Shown: one piece after another, positions 5,336 to 7,352 of the stretch
Layout: every line of letters starts with the position of its first letter
Position numbering within the stretch: position 1 is the first letter of the stretch
NCBI GenBank assembly: GCA_026387515.1
Contig: JAPLLP010000175.1
Span: 1-7,352 of the forward strand
Direction: 5' to 3'
DNA length: 7,352 nt
Origin: Candidatus Omnitrophota bacterium
GTDB taxonomy: Bacteria; Omnitrophota; Koll11; Gygaellales; Profunditerraquicolaceae
Notes under the pieces: generated by a model
What the model was told of the DNA's origin: nothing
The model's input: only the letters and a program-made list of their open reading frames with translations
The model's database searches: none
Translations under genes and position numbers: made by a program

Positions 5336-6643
5336 ATGAATAAAAGGGCTGTAAGATGGCTGTATCAAGAGCTGCCGGAATTGATAAATAAGGGTATTCT
5401 GAATCAGGAGACAGTAGCTAAAATCCGGGATTACTATGGAGAGATAAAAAGCGCCAACAAAACTTCGGTCGCGCTTATTATCTGCGGGACCATAGGAGCG
5501 TTTCTGATAGGTTTAGGGATAATCCTTATTCTTGCCCATAACTGGGAGCAGTTTTCTCGCCTTACCAGGGCAATCCTTTCTTTTGCTCCATTAGTTATAG
5601 GCCAGGCGTTGGCAATCTGGGTATTATTGAAAAGGCCTCAGTCGAGCGCATTGAAAGAAGGCGCGGCGACTTTTTTGAGCCTGATGGTCGGGGCTTCGAT
5701 AGCCCTGATCAGTCAGACATATAATATCCCCGGAGACACGGGCACCTTTGTCATGACCTGGATGTTTCTTATAATACCGCTTGCCTATCTTATGCAGGCC
5801 TCATTGCCGGCAATAATTTATTTGATAGGTATTACCTTTTGGTCAGGCAGCTTTTGGGATAATCCAGATAAGACGGTTTTATTTTGGCCCTTGGCGGCCT
5901 TAGCGGTACCTCATTTTATCTGGACGCTACGCCAGAATATTTATGCGATTCGCTCTGCCATATTTGCCTTTGTTGTGGTTATATGCTGCTCTGTGGGGGC
6001 AGGTTTTAGCTTAGGTAATAGCTGGCCAGGTTCCTGGGTTATTGTCTTTCCCGCACTTTACGCCATTTTTTATTTTCTTGGATCCTGGAAATTCAGTCAA
6101 ATAACTACTAATTGGCAGCGCCCGTTGCGCTTTATAGGGGCGGTAGGGTTATTTATACTCGCGTTCCAGTTTACCTTCCGTTTTGTCTGGCAGTATCTCG
6201 GCACGAGCAATTATGGAATAGCCGGGGAAAGCTCGGGGGTCAGCCTTTTGTTGAGCCGGTTCATCACCGTGGTGATAATAGCTGCTTCAGTATTACTTTT
6301 TTATGATAATCTTAAGCGCAGGAATACGCTGATTGCGTTAGCCGGAGCAGTTCCTTTATTAGCCCTGGCGGCTTATTTCTTGAAAAGTTCAATTCTTCTG
6401 CCGACCTTGATTTTTAATGCCTATTTGTTCTCTTTAAGCATAACCTTTATCATGCTCGGCCTGCGCAAAAACAGCCTGGCCAATGTCAACGCAGGGATGT
6501 TGATGTTAGCGATGCTTATCATCGCAAGATTTTTTGACAGCGATATTAGTTTTATTATTAAAGGGCTCATCTTTATTATCGTTGGTATCGGGTTCTTGTC
6601 TATAAATATGTTGATCATGCGCCGGAAGAGAGGTGCGGAATGA
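5336..6643 (+). CDS. DUF2157 family polytopic membrane protein
   Basis: This protein has 435 residues. A soluble N-terminal stretch of about 43 residues (WLYQELPELINKGILNQETV) is typical of DUF2157 (PF09925), whose members begin with a short helical 'L...G.I......I..YY' region. Ten or more hydrophobic segments follow, from about residue 44 to the end. Family landmarks include ILAHNWEQFSRLTRA (about 65-79) and GASIALISQTYNIPGDTG (about 119-136), the conserved 'GA.IALI.Q.Y...GD' block. The biochemical function of DUF2157 is not known. The stop TGA overlaps the next gene's ATG (ATGA, 6640-6643), so the two are translationally coupled. A family partner, GDYXXLXY, follows directly, which supports both calls. 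Expression may be tuned by the structured leader just upstream. Confidence 0.88.
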   Translation: MNKRAVRWLYQELPELINKGILNQETVAKIRDYYGEIKSANKTSVALIICGTIGAFLIGLGIILILAHNWEQFSRLTRAILSFAPLVIGQALAIWVLLKRPQSSALKEGAATFLSLMVGASIALISQTYNIPGDTGTFVMTWMFLIIPLAYLMQASLPAIIYLIGITFWSGSFWDNPDKTVLFWPLAALAVPHFIWTLRQNIYAIRSAIFAFVVVICCSVGAGFSLGNSWPGSWVIVFPALYAIFYFLGSWKFSQITTNWQRPLRFIGAVGLFILAFQFTFRFVWQYLGTSNYGIAGESSGVSLLLSRFITVVIIAASVLLFYDNLKRRNTLIALAGAVPLLALAAYFLKSSILLPTLIFNAYLFSLSITFIMLGLRKNSLANVNAGMLMLAMLIIARFFDSDISFIIKGLIFIIVGIGFLSINMLIMRRKRGAE

Positions 6644-7197
6644 AAAACAGATTAGCTATAACCTTATTGTGCTGCCTGGTTTTAATACAGATTGTTGTTC
6701 CGTTTTCGATGATATCAAGCAGGGAAGGTGTTCTAAAAAATGGTTATCAGTTAAAATTCAAGACTGCGCCAGTTGATCCTTACGATGCTTTTCGGGGGAG
6801 ATATGTTGCCCTGCGGATAGAAGGAGACAGCGTTCCTGTTTCAAATGGGGTAAAGTTTATCCCCGGCCAGAACGTTTATGCCCTTATTTCTGTTGATGAG
6901 CAAGGGTTCGCGAAATTTACCGCTTTGGCTAAAAGTAGGCCTAAGGGCGCGCCATACATTAAAGCAAGGGTGCGCTATATTTCCCTTGAAAACACGTTCC
7001 TGGACCTGCCTATTGACCGATATTATATGGAGGAGAGCTCTGCGCCAGCCGCGGAAAGGGCTTACAGGGAGCATAGCTGGCGTGGTAGGCAAGATGCTTA
7101 TGTCCTGGTAAGCGTCAAGGATGGCGCTGTGGTTATCCGGGGGCTATATGTAGGCGGCAAGAGGATAGAAGAGGTTATCAGGGGCATAAAATCATAG
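6640..7197 (+). CDS. GDYXXLXY domain protein
   Basis: This 185-residue protein has an N-terminal signal anchor (about 5-24: an Arg at residue 4, then a hydrophobic run). A beta-rich, probably extracytoplasmic domain follows. The core PVDPYDAFRGRYVALRIE (44-61) contains the family signature (PF14345); GRYVALRI here stands for GDYxxLxY, with Arg for Asp and Ile for the last Tyr. Later conserved parts are AKSRPKGAPYIKARVRY (about 92-108), LPIDRYYMEE (about 124-133) and the C-terminal VLVSVKDGAVVIRGLYVGGK. These proteins are repeatedly encoded directly after DUF2157 or DUF4401 membrane proteins and their role is unknown. ATG 6640 overlaps the DUF2157 stop, with GAGAGGTG (6628-6635) as the ribosome binding site. 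It stops at TAG 7195-7197. No stop separates this from the GIY-YIG start 13 nt on in the same frame, so readthrough would fuse the two. Confidence 0.87.
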   Translation: MKNRLAITLLCCLVLIQIVVPFSMISSREGVLKNGYQLKFKTAPVDPYDAFRGRYVALRIEGDSVPVSNGVKFIPGQNVYALISVDEQGFAKFTALAKSRPKGAPYIKARVRYISLENTFLDLPIDRYYMEESSAPAAERAYREHSWRGRQDAYVLVSVKDGAVVIRGLYVGGKRIEEVIRGIKS

Positions 7198-7209
7198 GTT
7201 TTTAGTTTT

Positions 7210-7352
7210 ATGAAAAAACGAAAGTTCCCAAGGACCGGAAAGTTTTTCGTGTATATTCTCCTATGTCATAATGGCACATATTATACCGGATATACCTCGG
7301 ATATTAAAAAAAGAATTGCGTTGCATAGTAGCGGCAAAGGTGCTAAATATAC
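7210..7352 (+). CDS. GIY-YIG nuclease domain protein, N-terminal part (partial)
   Basis: The 47 visible codons run off the right edge. After a basic lead ([12 protein letters not shown]) comes [18 protein letters not shown], in which VYI and YTG are the two halves of the GIY-YIG motif (PF01541). It continues [16 protein letters not shown], with the conserved Arg (residue 35), His (39) and the 'GKGAKYT' block. This matches the small single-domain UPF0213/YhbQ type, usually about 80-100 residues, related to the UvrC N-terminal nuclease. The metal-binding Glu would lie past the window edge. ATG 7210 is 12 nt after the previous stop with only a weak AGG upstream (7196-7198), so it is probably co-transcribed. 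The function of this small family is not firmly established. Confidence 0.88.
   Translation, partial: MKKRKFPRTGKFFVYILLCHNGTYYTGYTSDIKKRIALHSSGKGAKY

Noticed and set aside
3707..7197. TAG reassigned as a sense codon in this organism
   Set aside because: Reading through TAG 3707 does not give family-like sequence; the frame really changes. TAG 7195-7197 sits at a natural protein end just before another start. Only 4619-4621 would fit readthrough, so a local nonsense change is simpler.

Overview
The window looks like chromosomal DNA from an uncultured, probably anaerobic Gram-negative-type bacterium. My best guess is a candidate phylum such as Omnitrophota (OP3). That placement rests on protein style only: a membrane-anchored PEGA protein, a processive GT2 ending in an 'IPALDAQTRLM...FWVT' tail, and a DUF2157/GDYXXLXY pair. 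No marker gene is present, so it is tentative. All supported genes are on the + strand. I see no rRNA, tRNA, CRISPR array, transposase or integrase. No stretch over 300 bases lacks a gene.

Layout. (1) Positions 2-169 are the last 55 codons of an HD-GYP cyclic-di-GMP phosphodiesterase-type protein. (2) A good sigma70-type promoter (166-194) overlaps its stop codon. It feeds a leader of about 115 nt with several hairpins, then a TM_helix (mechanosensitive-channel-like) membrane protein (315-992) closed by a strong intrinsic terminator (1017-1064). (3) Three tightly packed genes run from 1072 to 5212: a PEGA protein with a probable beta-propeller, a membrane GT2 with DxD and QxxRW motifs, and a GT87/DUF2029 GT-C-type membrane protein. 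Both glycosyltransferase genes are interrupted in this sequence. The GT2 has a +1 frame break, probably with a lost segment, near 3695-3709. The GT87 gene has an in-frame TAG at 4619-4621. (4) A compact GC-rich region that can fold into a three-way junction (5231-5324) ends at the ribosome binding site of a DUF2157 membrane protein (5336-6643). Its stop overlaps the start of a GDYXXLXY protein (6640-7197). (5) The start of a GIY-YIG nuclease-domain protein (7210 onward) runs off the right edge.

How the genes may work together. The PEGA-GT2-GT87 block reads as an envelope or extracellular glycan unit. It is either decaying in this lineage or damaged by sequence errors; the two disruptions within about 1 kb are the main thing to resolve. 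The DUF2157-GDYXXLXY pair is a conserved but functionally unknown two-protein membrane unit, here with what may be its own RNA leader. The two structured leaders and the two broken glycosyltransferases are the most useful leads. I found no convincing wholly new system.
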